A DNA stretch of 64,000 nt from Lachnospiraceae bacterium (GCA_016283575.1 JAEEND010000013.1:39854-103853); one strand, 5' to 3'. Shown: positions 37,689-46,974, counted from the first letter of the stretch. The notes: generated by a model not told the origin, from the sequence alone. Numbers and translations: made by a program.

Positions 37689-39383
37689 TTATCTCTGCAT
37701 GTACGCGCTGATAAGAGGCCATACATCAGGAGTTTCCTGTCCGAGACACCATGAAGCGATTCCTGCAATCTTAAGAGTATCCATTACATTAAGTCTTACT
37801 GACAAAGAATCCTTATCTTCAAGCCAGATTTTATAATTGGTACCGCCGCTTTCGAACTCGCCGTAATTCTGGTATGTCTCTTCGTTCCAGGTAGTGGTGA
37901 CTCCGTTTCTGCTGATAAAATCAGCCTGCACCTTCATGTCTATGGCTTCGCTTCTGACTTCGCCATCAGTTTCTTTCCACACTCTGGTATAAAAGGGAAC
38001 CGCATTAATAACCTTTTCGGCACCTACCAGAGCAACGGTATCTTCGATACCCTTCTGCATCCATGGAATACTTGAAACAGAACCTGCTACAGGGCTTCCT
38101 GCGTAATGCTCGTCATATCCCATTATAATAATGTAATCAGCGAAAAGCCCCTGCTCTCTTCTGTTGTAATGTGCTGTATATTCCGTGGGTACATAGTTAT
38201 CTACGGAAAGCACCAGATTATTCTTGTGGCATGCAAGTGAAAGTTCTCTCACAAACTGTACAAAGTGATATGTGGTTTCGGAATCCATATTTTCAAAGTC
38301 GATGTTTATTCCGTCAGCGCCAAAGCTTAATGTTGTGGCAACAAGACTTTCGATCAAAGCCTTTCTTTTGCTTGTATAAGAAAGAACCTCAAGAGTGCTT
38401 ACATCAACTCCTGAATGGAAGTTTGAAATAAGAGCCCACACTTCAGCGCCCATGCTGTGAGCGGCATTTACGTAATCGCTGTTTCCGAGAGACTTAAAGT
38501 TACCGTCGTTGTCCGTAAGATAAAACCATGTAGGCGACACAACATTTACCGACTCCACGTAATTCATGGCGGTTCTAAGTTCTGCGCCGCCCTGAGGATA
38601 TTCCATATTGTGCCAGGTTAAATTGATCTTGTGGTCGCGTCTTAAATCCGTAAAGATTTCTTCCGCTACATCGGTAACTGCAACGGGTGTCTCCTCTCTC
38701 TCGTTGGTAAGACGCTTGTTCTCAACATATCCGATGAAACCGTCGTGAGTCATTACCTTGGTCCATTCATCCATGGGCTCAAGTATTTCCACTGTTTCAC
38801 CCTCGGCAATGTCACAGAGGATAAGGGCCTTAACGCCGCCCTTCTTTCTCACTTTTGTTTCCTTATTTATATCTGCATATTTAGTTGTGTTCCACTCGGT
38901 GTAAGCAACCATTCGCATGGGATCATCGAAGAGCTCATATGAGAAGTTCACAAACATCTTCACATAGTCTACGGCAATGTAAAGAGTATCTCCCTTGGTC
39001 TGTGCGATCACTGAAGGGAAAGACTTTTCTTCGCTTCCGTCAGAATACACATTTGTACCGATCTCCGTCGTAAATGTGGTCTCCGGATTTGTATAAAGAA
39101 GAAGATTCTCATTGGAATCTATATAGAACCGACCGGTAAAATATTCGCATACCGTGTCATAGTCAAAATAAACTGTTCCATCAATTTCTTTTGCGGACTC
39201 GGGAATGATCGCACTGTTTAAGACCATGGGAACCTGGTCCTTTGAAATAACGGTATAGTACTCGTTTAAATCTTCCCAATCCTGTCCGTAAGAATATTTA
39301 TCATATATCTGTTTTCCAAAGCTCACGCCCACCACAACTATAATAAGGGCGATCGCCACGATAACGGGAATTACTTTTTTCAT
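37689..39383 (-). CDS. Membrane-anchored GH18 glycosidase with stalk and SH3-like domains
   Basis: 564 residues. N-terminal anchor or signal (5-24); a stalk region resembling copper-amine-oxidase-N domains (about 45-160); a bacterial SH3-like region (about 175-228, GETVEILEPMDEWTKVMTHDGFIGYV split by turns); then a GH18 barrel (about 250-555) with Asp357, Asp362 and Glu364 in DGINIDFE. YaaH/SleL-type relatives cut N-acetylglucosamine bonds in spore cortex or cell wall. A cell-wall role is inferred. Confidence 0.87.
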   Translation of the reverse strand: MKKVIPVIVAIALIIVVVGVSFGKQIYDKYSYGQDWEDLNEYYTVISKDQVPMVLNSAIIPESAKEIDGTVYFDYDTVCEYFTGRFYIDSNENLLLYTNPETTFTTEIGTNVYSDGSEEKSFPSVIAQTKGDTLYIAVDYVKMFVNFSYELFDDPMRMVAYTEWNTTKYADINKETKVRKKGGVKALILCDIAEGETVEILEPMDEWTKVMTHDGFIGYVENKRLTNEREETPVAVTDVAEEIFTDLRRDHKINLTWHNMEYPQGGAELRTAMNYVESVNVVSPTWFYLTDNDGNFKSLGNSDYVNAAHSMGAEVWALISNFHSGVDVSTLEVLSYTSKRKALIESLVATTLSFGADGINIDFENMDSETTYHFVQFVRELSLACHKNNLVLSVDNYVPTEYTAHYNRREQGLFADYIIIMGYDEHYAGSPVAGSVSSIPWMQKGIEDTVALVGAEKVINAVPFYTRVWKETDGEVRSEAIDMKVQADFISRNGVTTTWNEETYQNYGEFESGGTNYKIWLEDKDSLSVRLNVMDTLKIAGIASWCLGQETPDVWPLISAYMQR

Positions 39384-39488
39384 CCTCTACCTCCTGGTCT
39401 GAACGCCCTTAATTATAACAAACTATTTTTACTTAGTCATTTTATTTTTCTTAATTTAATTAAGAAATACGAAAGCTTCAATGTGGTC

Positions 39489-39755
39489 CTAGCATCCGCT
39501 GTCCACGATTAAATGGAATGGTTCTGTGTCAATGTAATCTCCTTTATAATCAGTTTCTTTTTCTACAAGACAGACAGAATGTAAGGATCCTTCTTCATTA
39601 AAGTGAAATTCCGTATTATAACAGGTCGTTTCCCTAAGAATGTTTGAAGCCATATCCTCAAGTGTTGCACGTTTGCCGCCGATATAGAATTCAACACCGT
39701 ATTCCTGTAACATACGTAACTGCTTCATACTCCGTTTGTATCCAAGCTTACGCAA
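39489..39755 (-). CDS. Small hypothetical protein, TTG start
   Basis: 88 residues, not recognised. The start TTG (39753-39755) has a perfect AGGAGG five bases upstream, which makes translation convincing. A basic N-terminal helix (MRKLGYKRSMKQLRMLQEYG) is followed by a beta-rich, acidic part ending in HLIVDSGC, with cysteines in ETTCYN and SVCLVE. The mixed charge and cysteines suggest a small soluble regulator, but nothing specific can be said. Confidence 0.6.
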   Translation of the reverse strand: MRKLGYKRSMKQLRMLQEYGVEFYIGGKRATLEDMASNILRETTCYNTEFHFNEEGSLHSVCLVEKETDYKGDYIDTEPFHLIVDSGC

Positions 39756-40281
39756 GGCGTCCTCCTTTCGTTAATATAGTCCGTGATATAATAAATCATG
39801 GAGTTAATCATTCTTAAAGTTACAAATGTGTTTTACACGCTCGCAAACCAAGTTAATTGTTGCTCTTCAGACCTTTAGTCCTTGTTTGTGAATTTTTAAA
39901 AGTTGAATTAATCTGTGGAAATGATCCAGATGGTCAAAATTGACCCGGATAGGCACTTGGTGCCGCAAGACAACTCCGGTAGTCGGAGAAAGAATTAATA
40001 CTCTTTGTCTTATATATTTTAAATCGTAACCCCACGCTCCTTTCCCGAGCGTTCGGTAAAACACTAAGTGGATTATACAGGATAATTTTTTATTTGTCTC
40101 GCTTTTTCAAAAAGAAGACAATTAGAGTACAACCTTTGTGATTTAATTAACGGAATGTGACTTAATTATTTCCTATTTATAAAATTTATGGAAAGTATTT
40201 ACACTTCCCTTGACTATCATTTTTCAAAATAATAATATTCAATTACGAAAGAATCGAAAGAGACTTTCGAAAAGGAGTAGT
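39756..40281. other. 526-base stretch without a convincing gene; row of small hairpins
   Basis: Perfect short hairpins occur close together: GGTCAA/TTGACC (39933-39946), GGCAC/GTGCC (39951-39963), CTCCG/CGGAG (39974-39988) and CGCTC/GAGCG (40035-40051). A minus-strand open frame (39867-40064, GTG start) spans them but has no ribosome site. The pattern could be a structured RNA or a decayed element. The mecA promoter lies at its right end. Confidence 0.35.
40210..40238 (+). promoter_or_regulatory. Promoter of mecA
   Basis: TTGACT (40210-40215), 17-base spacer, TAATAT (40233-40238); leader of about 37 bases. Confidence 0.6.
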
Positions 40282-41007
40282 ATGAAAATTGAAAAAGTAA
40301 ACGAACATCAGATTCGTTGCACACTCACAAAAGAAGATCTCGCTTCAAGAAAGTTAAAGATAAGCGAGCTCGCATACGGAACCCAGAAAGCCAAAGAGCT
40401 TTTCAGGGATATGATGGAGAAGGCCAGCGACCAGTATGGCTTTGATGCCGAGAATATTCCCTTGATGATAGAAGCAATACCCGTTAACTCAGAATGCATC
40501 GTACTTGTTATCACCAAAGTGGAGGATCCGGAGGAACTGGATACAAGATTCTCCAAGTTCGCTCCCGGCTTAAATGCCAAGGATGATGACGATGACGAAA
40601 CTGCACCTTCCAAGGATGGCTTCACTTCCATCTCCGAGATTTTTAATAAGTTTAAAGAAGCATACACCCAGACAGAAGAAAAGGCAGAAGTTGAAAAATA
40701 CGCCGATTTCTATAACGGCAAAGCCTTTATCTTCTATTCCATTACGGATCTTTCCTCTGTATGCAAGACAGTTTATTCTTTTTACTCGGGCAAGAGTTCC
40801 GTATATTTAAATAAAGAAAAAAATGAATACATGCTTATATTGTCACGTGAAAATATGGACGCAGCGGATTTTATCCAGGTTTCCAATCTCATCGGCGAAT
40901 ATAGCAATGCAAGTACAAACGGATTAGTGACCGGTGCATACCTCACAGAACATTTCGAGCCTGTGGTACTGGATAATGCCGTCGAAGTACTTAAAGACTT
41001 AGGCTAG
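40282..41007 (+). CDS. mecA: MecA-type ClpC adaptor protein
   Basis: 241 residues from the ATG at 40282 with an AAAGGAG site; a longer frame from 40210 overlaps the promoter. The N-terminal substrate-binding part MKIEKVNEHQIRCTLTKEDL, an acidic linker (DDDDDETAPSKD) and the C-terminal ClpC-binding domain (SITDLSSVCKTVYSFYSGKSSVY...) match the family. It delivers unfolded or regulatory proteins to ClpCP. Confidence 0.92.
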   Translation: MKIEKVNEHQIRCTLTKEDLASRKLKISELAYGTQKAKELFRDMMEKASDQYGFDAENIPLMIEAIPVNSECIVLVITKVEDPEELDTRFSKFAPGLNAKDDDDDETAPSKDGFTSISEIFNKFKEAYTQTEEKAEVEKYADFYNGKAFIFYSITDLSSVCKTVYSFYSGKSSVYLNKEKNEYMLILSRENMDAADFIQVSNLIGEYSNASTNGLVTGAYLTEHFEPVVLDNAVEVLKDLG

Positions 41008-41027
41008 TAAGAATAAATAAAGAAATA

Positions 41028-41060
41028 CAAAAAGCTCCGGTTTTTCACCGGAGCTTTTTT
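41028..41060. terminator. Bidirectional terminator after mecA
   Basis: 12-bp stem AAAAGCTCCGGT/ACCGGAGCTTTT (41030-41041, 41047-41058) with T-run on the plus strand; it can also serve the convergent DUF1858 gene. Confidence 0.9.
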
Positions 41061-41092
41061 ATCAGATTTAAAGCGATGGCTTCGTCCAAACT

Positions 41093-41284
41093 TTATAAGC
41101 TCTTAATCCTCTCCATAAGTTCATCCACGTCAATGCCATGTACCATAGCGGCTTCTTCCAGGGATTCAGCCTGAGATGCGGGGCAGCCGAGACAGTGCAT
41201 TCCGGCTTCCATTAATACGGGAGCAACTTCGGGAGCAGTGACTAAAATTTCACCAATAGTCATTTCCTTAGTAACGTTATCCAA
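41093..41284 (-). CDS. DUF1858 small CxxC protein
   Basis: 63 residues with the DUF1858 core ([33 protein letters not shown]) and a Cys31-x-x-Cys34 pair. The start is a TTG (41282-41284) with GGAGG upstream. Such domains occur alone or fused to redox proteins in anaerobes; the function is unsettled. It is divergent from the pyruvate formate-lyase operon across a 233-base control region, so co-regulation with PFL is possible (inference). Confidence 0.8.
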   Translation of the reverse strand: MDNVTKEMTIGEILVTAPEVAPVLMEAGMHCLGCPASQAESLEEAAMVHGIDVDELMERIKSL

Positions 41285-41412
41285 AATTCTACCTCCATTT
41301 TTACTGATCGTTAAAACAGTTAGAGTATAATACTATTCTAAGGCTTTTTCAAGAATGTCGGTTTTTCTTTTAAAATAAGGGATTATGTATTTAAAAAAGA
41401 ACACTGCATAAC

Positions 41413-41442
41413 TTGACTATGGGTTTTTCAAACGCTTATAAT
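41413..41442 (+). promoter_or_regulatory. Promoter of the split pyruvate formate-lyase operon
   Basis: TTGACT (41413-41418), 18-base spacer, TATAAT (41437-41442). The leader of about 70 bases ends in AGGAGG before the ATG at 41518. Confidence 0.65.
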
Positions 41443-41517
41443 TATCATGCTTAAACCAATGGCTTAATATTTAACATATTAACTATTATACAAAATTTAA
41501 CTAGGAGGCATTTTCAA

Positions 41518-43557
41518 ATGAAACCAGAATGGAAAGATTTTGTAGGCGGCAAGTGGCAGCATGAAGTTAACGTTCGTGACTTCATCCAGAAGAACTATCA
41601 TCCCTATGACGGTGATGAATCCTTCCTTGCAGGACCTACCCAGAACACCAAAGACTTATGGGCAATGGTAACTGAACTCTCCAAAAAAGAAAGAGAAGCA
41701 GGTGGCGTTCTTGATATGGACACCAAGGTTATCTCTACTATTACATCTCACGGACCCGGATACCTTGACAAGAGCAAGGAAACAATCGTAGGTTTCCAGA
41801 CAGATAAGCCTTTCAAGCGTTCAATGCAGCCTTACGGCGGTATCCGTATGGCAGAAAAGGCTTGCGCAGATAACGGATACACAGTTGATCCCGAAATCAG
41901 CGAATTCTTCTCAGTACACAGAAAAACACACAACGCAGGATGTTTCGATGCTTACAACGATGAAATGAGAGCATGCCGTTCTTCCCACGTAATCACAGGT
42001 CTTCCTGATGCTTACGGCCGTGGACGTATCATCGGCGACTACAGACGTATCGCTCTTTACGGTATCGATTACTTAATCGAAGACAAGATCGCTCAGAAGA
42101 ACTCTACCGGTCGTGTAATGACAGATGATGTTATTCGTCTTCGTGAGGAACTTTCCGAACAGATCACAGCATTAAAGATGATGAAGGAAATGGCAGCTTC
42201 TTATGGTTGCGATATTTCCAAGCCCGCTTCTAACGTACAGGAAGCTATCCAGGCTACATACTTCGGATACCTTGCAGCTGTAAAGGAACAGAACGGTGCA
42301 GCTATGTCCCTTGGACGTACTTCTACATTCATCGACTGTTTCGCAGAAAGAGACTTAAAGAACGGAACCTTCACAGAAGAACAGATCCAGGAATTCGTAG
42401 ATCACTTCATCATGAAGCTTCGTTGCGTTAAGTTCGCTCGTACACCTGAATACAACCAGATCTTCGCCGGCGACCCTGTATGGGTAACCGAATCCATCGG
42501 TGGTGTTGGTGTTGACGGACGTCACATGGTAACAAAGATGAGCTTCCGTTACCTCCACACACTTGAGAACTTAGGTGCAGCTCCCGAGCCCAACCTTACA
42601 GTTCTTTGGTCCACAAGACTTCCTGAATCCTTCAAGAAGTTCTGTGCTAATATCTCTATTACAACATCTTCAATTCAGTACGAAAACGATGACCTTATGA
42701 GAGTAACACACGGCGATGACTACGGTATCGCATGCTGCGTATCCTCAATGAGAATCGGTAAAGAAATGCAGTTCTTCGGAGCACGTGCTAACCTTGCTAA
42801 ATGTCTCCTTTACGCATTAAACGGTGGTGTTGACGAAGTAACTAAGAAGCAGGTTGGTCCTAAGTACCGTCCTGTAGAAGGTGATTACCTTGATTACGAT
42901 GACGTTATGGCTAAGTACACCGACATGATGGAATGGCTTGCTGACGTTTATGTAAATACTCTTAACGTAATTCACTACATGCACGATAAGTACTGCTACG
43001 AAAGAGCACAGATGGCTCTTCATGACAGAGATGTTCGCCGTTACTTCGCAACAGGTATGGCAGGTCTCTCAGTTGTAGCTGACTCCTTATCCGCTATTAA
43101 GTATGCTAAGGTTAAAGTTATCCGTGACGAAGACGGTATCATCACTGACTTCGAAACAACAGGTGACTTCCCTAAGTACGGTAACGATGATGACCGTGTT
43201 GATGAAATCGCTCAGGAACTTGTACATAAGTTCATGACAATGATCAGAAGACATCACACCTACAGAAACGGCTTCCCTACAATGTCAGTTCTTACCATTA
43301 CCTCTAACGTAACTTACGGTAAGGCAACAGGTAACACTCCTGACGGACGTAGAAAAGGACAGCCTTTCGCTCCCGGTGCTAACCCTATGCACAACCGCGA
43401 TACTCACGGTGCAGTAGCTTCCCTTTCATCAGTTGCTAAGCTTCCTTTCATGGATTCACAGGATGGTATTTCCAATACCTTCACAATCGTTCCCGGAGCA
43501 CTTGGTAAGGACGATCAGATCTTCGCTGGTGATATCGAAGTAGATTTAAACAGATAA
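41518..43557 (+). CDS. pflB: Pyruvate formate-lyase barrel subunit lacking the glycyl radical domain (split PFL)
   Basis: 679 residues. It is collinear with PflB from the N-terminus ([17 protein letters not shown]) through the active-site pair Cys406-Cys407 ([20 protein letters not shown]) to SVAKLPF...[21 protein letters not shown]. It then stops about 80 residues short of the ~760-residue family length. The missing part is exactly the C-terminal radical domain with the RVSGYAV glycine, encoded separately at 43809-44051. It would cleave pyruvate with CoA to acetyl-CoA and formate, together with that subunit. The stop is followed by two genes with their own strong ribosome sites, so this is a designed split, not a frameshift. 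Confidence 0.93.
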   Translation: MKPEWKDFVGGKWQHEVNVRDFIQKNYHPYDGDESFLAGPTQNTKDLWAMVTELSKKEREAGGVLDMDTKVISTITSHGPGYLDKSKETIVGFQTDKPFKRSMQPYGGIRMAEKACADNGYTVDPEISEFFSVHRKTHNAGCFDAYNDEMRACRSSHVITGLPDAYGRGRIIGDYRRIALYGIDYLIEDKIAQKNSTGRVMTDDVIRLREELSEQITALKMMKEMAASYGCDISKPASNVQEAIQATYFGYLAAVKEQNGAAMSLGRTSTFIDCFAERDLKNGTFTEEQIQEFVDHFIMKLRCVKFARTPEYNQIFAGDPVWVTESIGGVGVDGRHMVTKMSFRYLHTLENLGAAPEPNLTVLWSTRLPESFKKFCANISITTSSIQYENDDLMRVTHGDDYGIACCVSSMRIGKEMQFFGARANLAKCLLYALNGGVDEVTKKQVGPKYRPVEGDYLDYDDVMAKYTDMMEWLADVYVNTLNVIHYMHDKYCYERAQMALHDRDVRRYFATGMAGLSVVADSLSAIKYAKVKVIRDEDGIITDFETTGDFPKYGNDDDRVDEIAQELVHKFMTMIRRHHTYRNGFPTMSVLTITSNVTYGKATGNTPDGRRKGQPFAPGANPMHNRDTHGAVASLSSVAKLPFMDSQDGISNTFTIVPGALGKDDQIFAGDIEVDLNR

Positions 43558-43593
43558 TTTTTCTTAAAAAGAAAATACAGGAGGTGACTACCA

Positions 43594-43794
43594 ATGGATG
43601 AAAAAGCAATGATTGACGATTTGGTAAAGATGTTGGATCAGGGCATGTCTAATGGCGTAGGCCATGTGAATGTGGATTTCGACGAAAATGCTAAAACAAA
43701 GTCGGTTGAAACTATGGGTTGCACCGACTGTTCCAGAACTCCCCTTGCGTGCAGTGTTCCTACATTGCACCAGGGATTAGATTCTTATGAATAA
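43594..43794 (+). CDS. Glycyl-radical-domain paralogue with cysteine cluster replacing the radical glycine
   Basis: 66 residues with a strong AGGAGGTGA ribosome site. Residues 9-31 (DLVKMLDQG... [10 protein letters not shown]) align with the start of the PFL radical domain encoded next door (NLVHLLDGY... HLNVNVLNR). The second half lacks the RVSGYAV loop and instead carries Cys43, Cys46 and Cys53 ([12 protein letters not shown]). It cannot hold the glycyl radical. It could occupy or protect the barrel, act as a redox sensor, or assist activation; all are inference. It lies 36 bases after the barrel gene and 14 before the radical subunit gene. Confidence 0.75.
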   Translation: MDEKAMIDDLVKMLDQGMSNGVGHVNVDFDENAKTKSVETMGCTDCSRTPLACSVPTLHQGLDSYE

Positions 43795-43808
43795 AGGAGG
43801 AAAATAAA

Positions 43809-44051
43809 ATGGCAGCTAATGCAACACAGGTTAACAACCTTGTTCACTTGCTTGATGGTTACGCTACAAAGGGCGGACATCACCTTAACGTAAATGTACT
43901 TAACAGAGATACTCTTCTTGATGCTCAGGCACATCCTGAAAACTATCCTCAGCTCACAATTCGTGTATCAGGATACGCAGTTAACTTCATTAAGTTAACA
44001 CCCGAACAGCAGGCAGACGTTATTTCCCGTACATTCCACGAAGCAATTTAA
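43809..44051 (+). CDS. grcA: Stand-alone glycyl radical subunit of pyruvate formate-lyase (GrcA/YfiD-like)
   Basis: 80 residues equal to the C-terminal domain of Pfl[40 protein letters not shown] with the radical Gly55 (codon 43971-43973), and the closing [14 protein letters not shown]. In E. coli the similar YfiD/GrcA is a spare part for oxygen-damaged, full-length PflB. Here the neighbouring barrel has no such domain, so this protein should be an essential subunit. An AAAGGAGG site gives strong translation. The operon's first terminator follows directly. Confidence 0.9.
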   Translation: MAANATQVNNLVHLLDGYATKGGHHLNVNVLNRDTLLDAQAHPENYPQLTIRVSGYAVNFIKLTPEQQADVISRTFHEAI

Positions 44052-44061
44052 TTGTTAATTT

Positions 44062-44094
44062 GGGGAGCCTAAGCTAATTAGGCTCCCTTTTTTT
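44062..44094 (+). terminator. Terminator between the glycyl radical subunit and pflA
   Basis: 10-bp stem GGGAGCCTAA/TTAGGCTCCC (44063-44072, 44078-44087) plus seven T. It would keep activase expression well below that of the lyase subunits. Confidence 0.88.
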
Positions 44095-44109
44095 ACAAGA
44101 GGGTAAACT

Positions 44110-44901
44110 ATGATAGGAAAAATTCACTCACTGGAAAGTTTCGGTACCGTTGACGGTCCCGGAGTAAGATACGTTGTTTTTGTACAGGGCTGTCCCATGC
44201 GTTGTGCTTATTGTCACAACCCCGACACCTGGGAGATAAATGCCGGAACCCCCATGGAACCGGAATACATAATTGAACAATTTGAAAGAAACAGAAGCTT
44301 CTACGAAAGCGGTGGTATCACCGTCACAGGCGGAGAGCCTCTTCTTCAGATAGATTTTTTGATCGACTTATTTACCAAGGCAAAAGAAAAGAACATCCAC
44401 ACCTGTATCGATACATCAGGTATCGCTTTCAATCCCGAAAGTCCCGAATTACTAAAAAAGTACGATACACTTATGGCTGTTACGGATCTGATCATGCTTG
44501 ATATTAAGCATATCGACCCCGAGCACCACATTAAGCTTTGCAAGCAAAAGAACGATAATATCCTGGCATTTGCAAAATACACCGGAGAAAAGAATGTAGA
44601 TCTCTGGATAAGACATGTGGTTGTTCCCGGACTCACCGATGAAGACGAGTACTTATATAAACTCGGTTATTTTATCGGTGAACTTCCCAATTTAAAAGCC
44701 TTGGATGTGCTTCCTTACCACACCATGGGTGTTGTTAAGTACGAAAAACTTGGCATCGAATATCCATTAAAGGGTACTCCTGCCATGACACAAAAAGAAG
44801 CCATCGAGAAAAAGAAAGTCATTCTCGACGGTATCAGAGCTAAGCGTAAGGAGCTCGGTCTCTCTGAGTCTACCGATCATCTTACCGAAGGCGATGAATA
44901 A
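44110..44901 (+). CDS. pflA: Pyruvate formate-lyase activating enzyme (radical SAM)
   Basis: 263 residues. It begins GKIHSLESFGTVDGPGVRYVVF; the radical SAM cluster is Cys28, Cys32, Cys35 (GCPMRCAYCHNP), followed by the SAM-binding TVTGGEPLLQ. It uses SAM and reduced flavodoxin or ferredoxin to abstract the glycine hydrogen. Here it must act on a separate 80-residue substrate, at Gly55 of the adjacent subunit. The ribosome site is AGAGGG. It may be expressed by read-through of the preceding terminator. Confidence 0.96.
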   Translation: MIGKIHSLESFGTVDGPGVRYVVFVQGCPMRCAYCHNPDTWEINAGTPMEPEYIIEQFERNRSFYESGGITVTGGEPLLQIDFLIDLFTKAKEKNIHTCIDTSGIAFNPESPELLKKYDTLMAVTDLIMLDIKHIDPEHHIKLCKQKNDNILAFAKYTGEKNVDLWIRHVVVPGLTDEDEYLYKLGYFIGELPNLKALDVLPYHTMGVVKYEKLGIEYPLKGTPAMTQKEAIEKKKVILDGIRAKRKELGLSESTDHLTEGDE

Positions 44902-44972
44902 AAATGCTTGTTAATTTCAGTTAACTATATTACAATGTATTCGACTAGAAAGAAATAAAGGAGGGTATTACT

Positions 44973-45143
44973 ATGGCATTTGTTATTGGTGATTCTTGTA
45001 TTTCCTGCGGATCTTGCGAAGCACAGTGCCCCGTTGGAGCTATCTCTGCCGGCGATTCTCAGTTCGTAATTGACGAAAACACATGTATTTCTTGCGGATC
45101 TTGTGCAGGCCAGTGCCCTGTTGGTGCTATTTCAGAAGCCTAA
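44973..45143 (+). CDS. 2[4Fe-4S] clostridial-type ferredoxin
   Basis: 56 residues with two CxxCxxCxxxCP motifs (CISCGSCEAQCP and CISCGSCAGQCP) in a near-perfect internal duplication, separated by a short acidic stretch. AAGGAGG precedes the ATG. A low-potential electron carrier. Its place after pflA suggests it could feed electrons to the activase, as well as to hydrogenase or oxidoreductases elsewhere (inference). Confidence 0.93.
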   Translation: MAFVIGDSCISCGSCEAQCPVGAISAGDSQFVIDENTCISCGSCAGQCPVGAISEA

Positions 45144-45154
45144 ATCGGCAAAAG

Positions 45155-45187
45155 AAAACCTCATGGTTAAATCCATGAGGTTTTTTT
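45155..45187. terminator. Bidirectional terminator between ferredoxin and dnaB
   Basis: 12-bp perfect stem AAAACCTCATGG/CCATGAGGTTTT (45155-45166, 45173-45184), T-runs on both strands. Confidence 0.92.
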
Positions 45188-45194
45188 AATGCAT

Positions 45195-46532
45195 CTATCT
45201 CGGTTCTCTCGCAAGATTTGCAAATTTGGTAAGTTCAGGTAACCATGCAAGCTCAACAGTTCCGATGGGACCGTTACGCTGTTTAGCAATAATGATTTCG
45301 GAAATACCCTTTCTTTCTGTATCCTTATTGTAATAATCATCACGATAAATGAACATTACTACGTCGGCATCCTGCTCGATAGCTCCGGATTCACGAAGGT
45401 CCGAAAGCATTGGTCTGTGATCGGGACGCTGCTCGACCTGTCGGCTCAGCTGTGAAAGAGCTATTACCGGTACCTTAAGCTCTCGCGCGAGAGACTTTAA
45501 AGATCTCGAAATATCAGATATTTCCTGCTGTCTTGAATCAGTCTTACCTGTACCTGTCATCAACTGTAAGTAGTCGATAAGGATAAGTGATAAATCACTT
45601 TCAAGTTTATACTTTCTACACTTGGACCTAAGCTCACCGACACTGATACCGGGGGTATCATCAATAATAAGCTTTGATCCACCGATTTCACTGGCGCCTT
45701 CTATCAGATCTTCCCAGTCGGCTTCATTAAGGGAACCTGTACGCAATTTCTGTGCATCCACACCTGACTGAAGAGAGAATAAACGGTTTACAAGCTGTTC
45801 CTTTGACATTTCCAAACTGAATATGGCAACAGCTTTCTTTTGCTTAAAAGCGACATTCTGCGCAATATTAAGGGCAAAAGCAGTCTTACCCATGGAAGGA
45901 CGAGCTGCTATAAGAATAAGATCTGACGGCTGCATACCGGCAGTCTTATAATCAAGATCGGTAAAGCCTGTGGCGATACCTGTTACAGCACCTTTATTCT
46001 TTGCGGCAATCGCTATCTTATCAAGGGCATTGTTTACAACCTCTGATATAGGCACAAAATCCCCGGCATTACGCTTCTGTACAACCTTGAATATCTTCTT
46101 TTCAGTCTCATCAAGGATCGTCTCGACAGGATCCTTCTGCACATAGCAGCTATTCTCTATCTCTTCATTAACTTTTATAAGCTTTCTAAGCGTTGCTTTT
46201 TCAGAAACTATGGAAGCATAGTGCTTAACATTGGCAGCTGTGGGTGTGGAATTAAGTAATTCCGTCACATAATCGATGCTTGAAAACTCCGGAGGAATAT
46301 CCTTTTCCTTAAGACGATCCTGCAGTGTTACGGGATCCACGGGTTTTCCAAGATTATTAAGCTCTATCATTGTTTCGTAAAGAATCTGATTCTGCTTTAC
46401 GTAAAAATCATCCCCAATTAACATTTCGGAGGCAATGGTGATTGCGTCTCTATCAAGAAGCATGGAACCAAGTACGGATTTCTCAGCCTCTAAGCTCTGG
46501 GGAAGCACTCTTTTCTGCCATTCCTCAGCCAT
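45195..46532 (-). CDS. dnaB: Replicative DNA helicase DnaB
   Basis: 445 residues, no intein. The N-terminal collar domain begins [18 protein letters not shown]; the RecA-like motor has Walker [17 protein letters not shown], Walker [12 protein letters not shown] and [13 protein letters not shown]. It forms the hexameric helicase of the replisome. It overlaps rplI by eight bases; gdpP-rplI-dnaB is a conserved Firmicutes order. Confidence 0.97.
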   Translation of the reverse strand: MAEEWQKRVLPQSLEAEKSVLGSMLLDRDAITIASEMLIGDDFYVKQNQILYETMIELNNLGKPVDPVTLQDRLKEKDIPPEFSSIDYVTELLNSTPTAANVKHYASIVSEKATLRKLIKVNEEIENSCYVQKDPVETILDETEKKIFKVVQKRNAGDFVPISEVVNNALDKIAIAAKNKGAVTGIATGFTDLDYKTAGMQPSDLILIAARPSMGKTAFALNIAQNVAFKQKKAVAIFSLEMSKEQLVNRLFSLQSGVDAQKLRTGSLNEADWEDLIEGASEIGGSKLIIDDTPGISVGELRSKCRKYKLESDLSLILIDYLQLMTGTGKTDSRQQEISDISRSLKSLARELKVPVIALSQLSRQVEQRPDHRPMLSDLRESGAIEQDADVVMFIYRDDYYNKDTERKGISEIIIAKQRNGPIGTVELAWLPELTKFANLAREPR

Positions 46533-46974
46533 TTTCCTGTACCTTTACCTTCATTTTTGCGGTTACTTCAGGATGAAGCTTTATGGCAATTTCGTAGGTT
46601 CCGAAATTTCTGATAGGCTCATCCAGCACAATTTTCTTTTTATCAATGGTAACACCGTGCTGTTTCTTGGCCTCTTCCACGATTTCCTTGGAAGAAACGG
46701 AGCCGAAGGCTCTGCCACCTTCTCCGGCTTTCATCTTGGTCACTACTGTGAGTTCTGAAAGCTGTGCCGCAAATTCTTTTGCTTTCTCAAGATTTTCTTT
46801 TGCAATCTTATCTTCATTCTGCTTCTGAAGCTTTAAGTTGTTAAGGTTCGCGCCGGTAGCTTCCACGCCCAATTTCTTAGGCAAAATAAAGTTTCGCGCA
46901 TATCCGTCGTTAACCTCTATGATCTGATCTTTCTTTCCAAGACTCTTTACGTCCTGAAGAAGTATTATTTTCAT
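46525..46974 (-). CDS. rplI: 50S ribosomal protein L9
   Basis: 149 residues: N-terminal [32 protein letters not shown] broken by the long connecting helix, and a C-terminal rRNA-binding domain. Its ATG shares one base with the gdpP stop (TAATG). Confidence 0.97.
   Translation of the reverse strand: MKIILLQDVKSLGKKDQIIEVNDGYARNFILPKKLGVEATGANLNNLKLQKQNEDKIAKENLEKAKEFAAQLSELTVVTKMKAGEGGRAFGSVSSKEIVEEAKKQHGVTIDKKKIVLDEPIRNFGTYEIAIKLHPEVTAKMKVKVQENG

Noticed and set aside
39867..40064. Minus-strand 65-residue open frame starting with GTG
   Set aside because: No ribosome binding site, no recognisable family and it spans several RNA-like hairpins. Kept only as part of an unexplained gap.
43555..43600. 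Frameshift or stop read-through making one full-length PFL
   Set aside because: The next gene is a separate reading frame of 66 residues with its own strong ribosome site, and the radical domain comes only after that. Read-through of the stop at 43555-43557 could not rebuild the missing domain.
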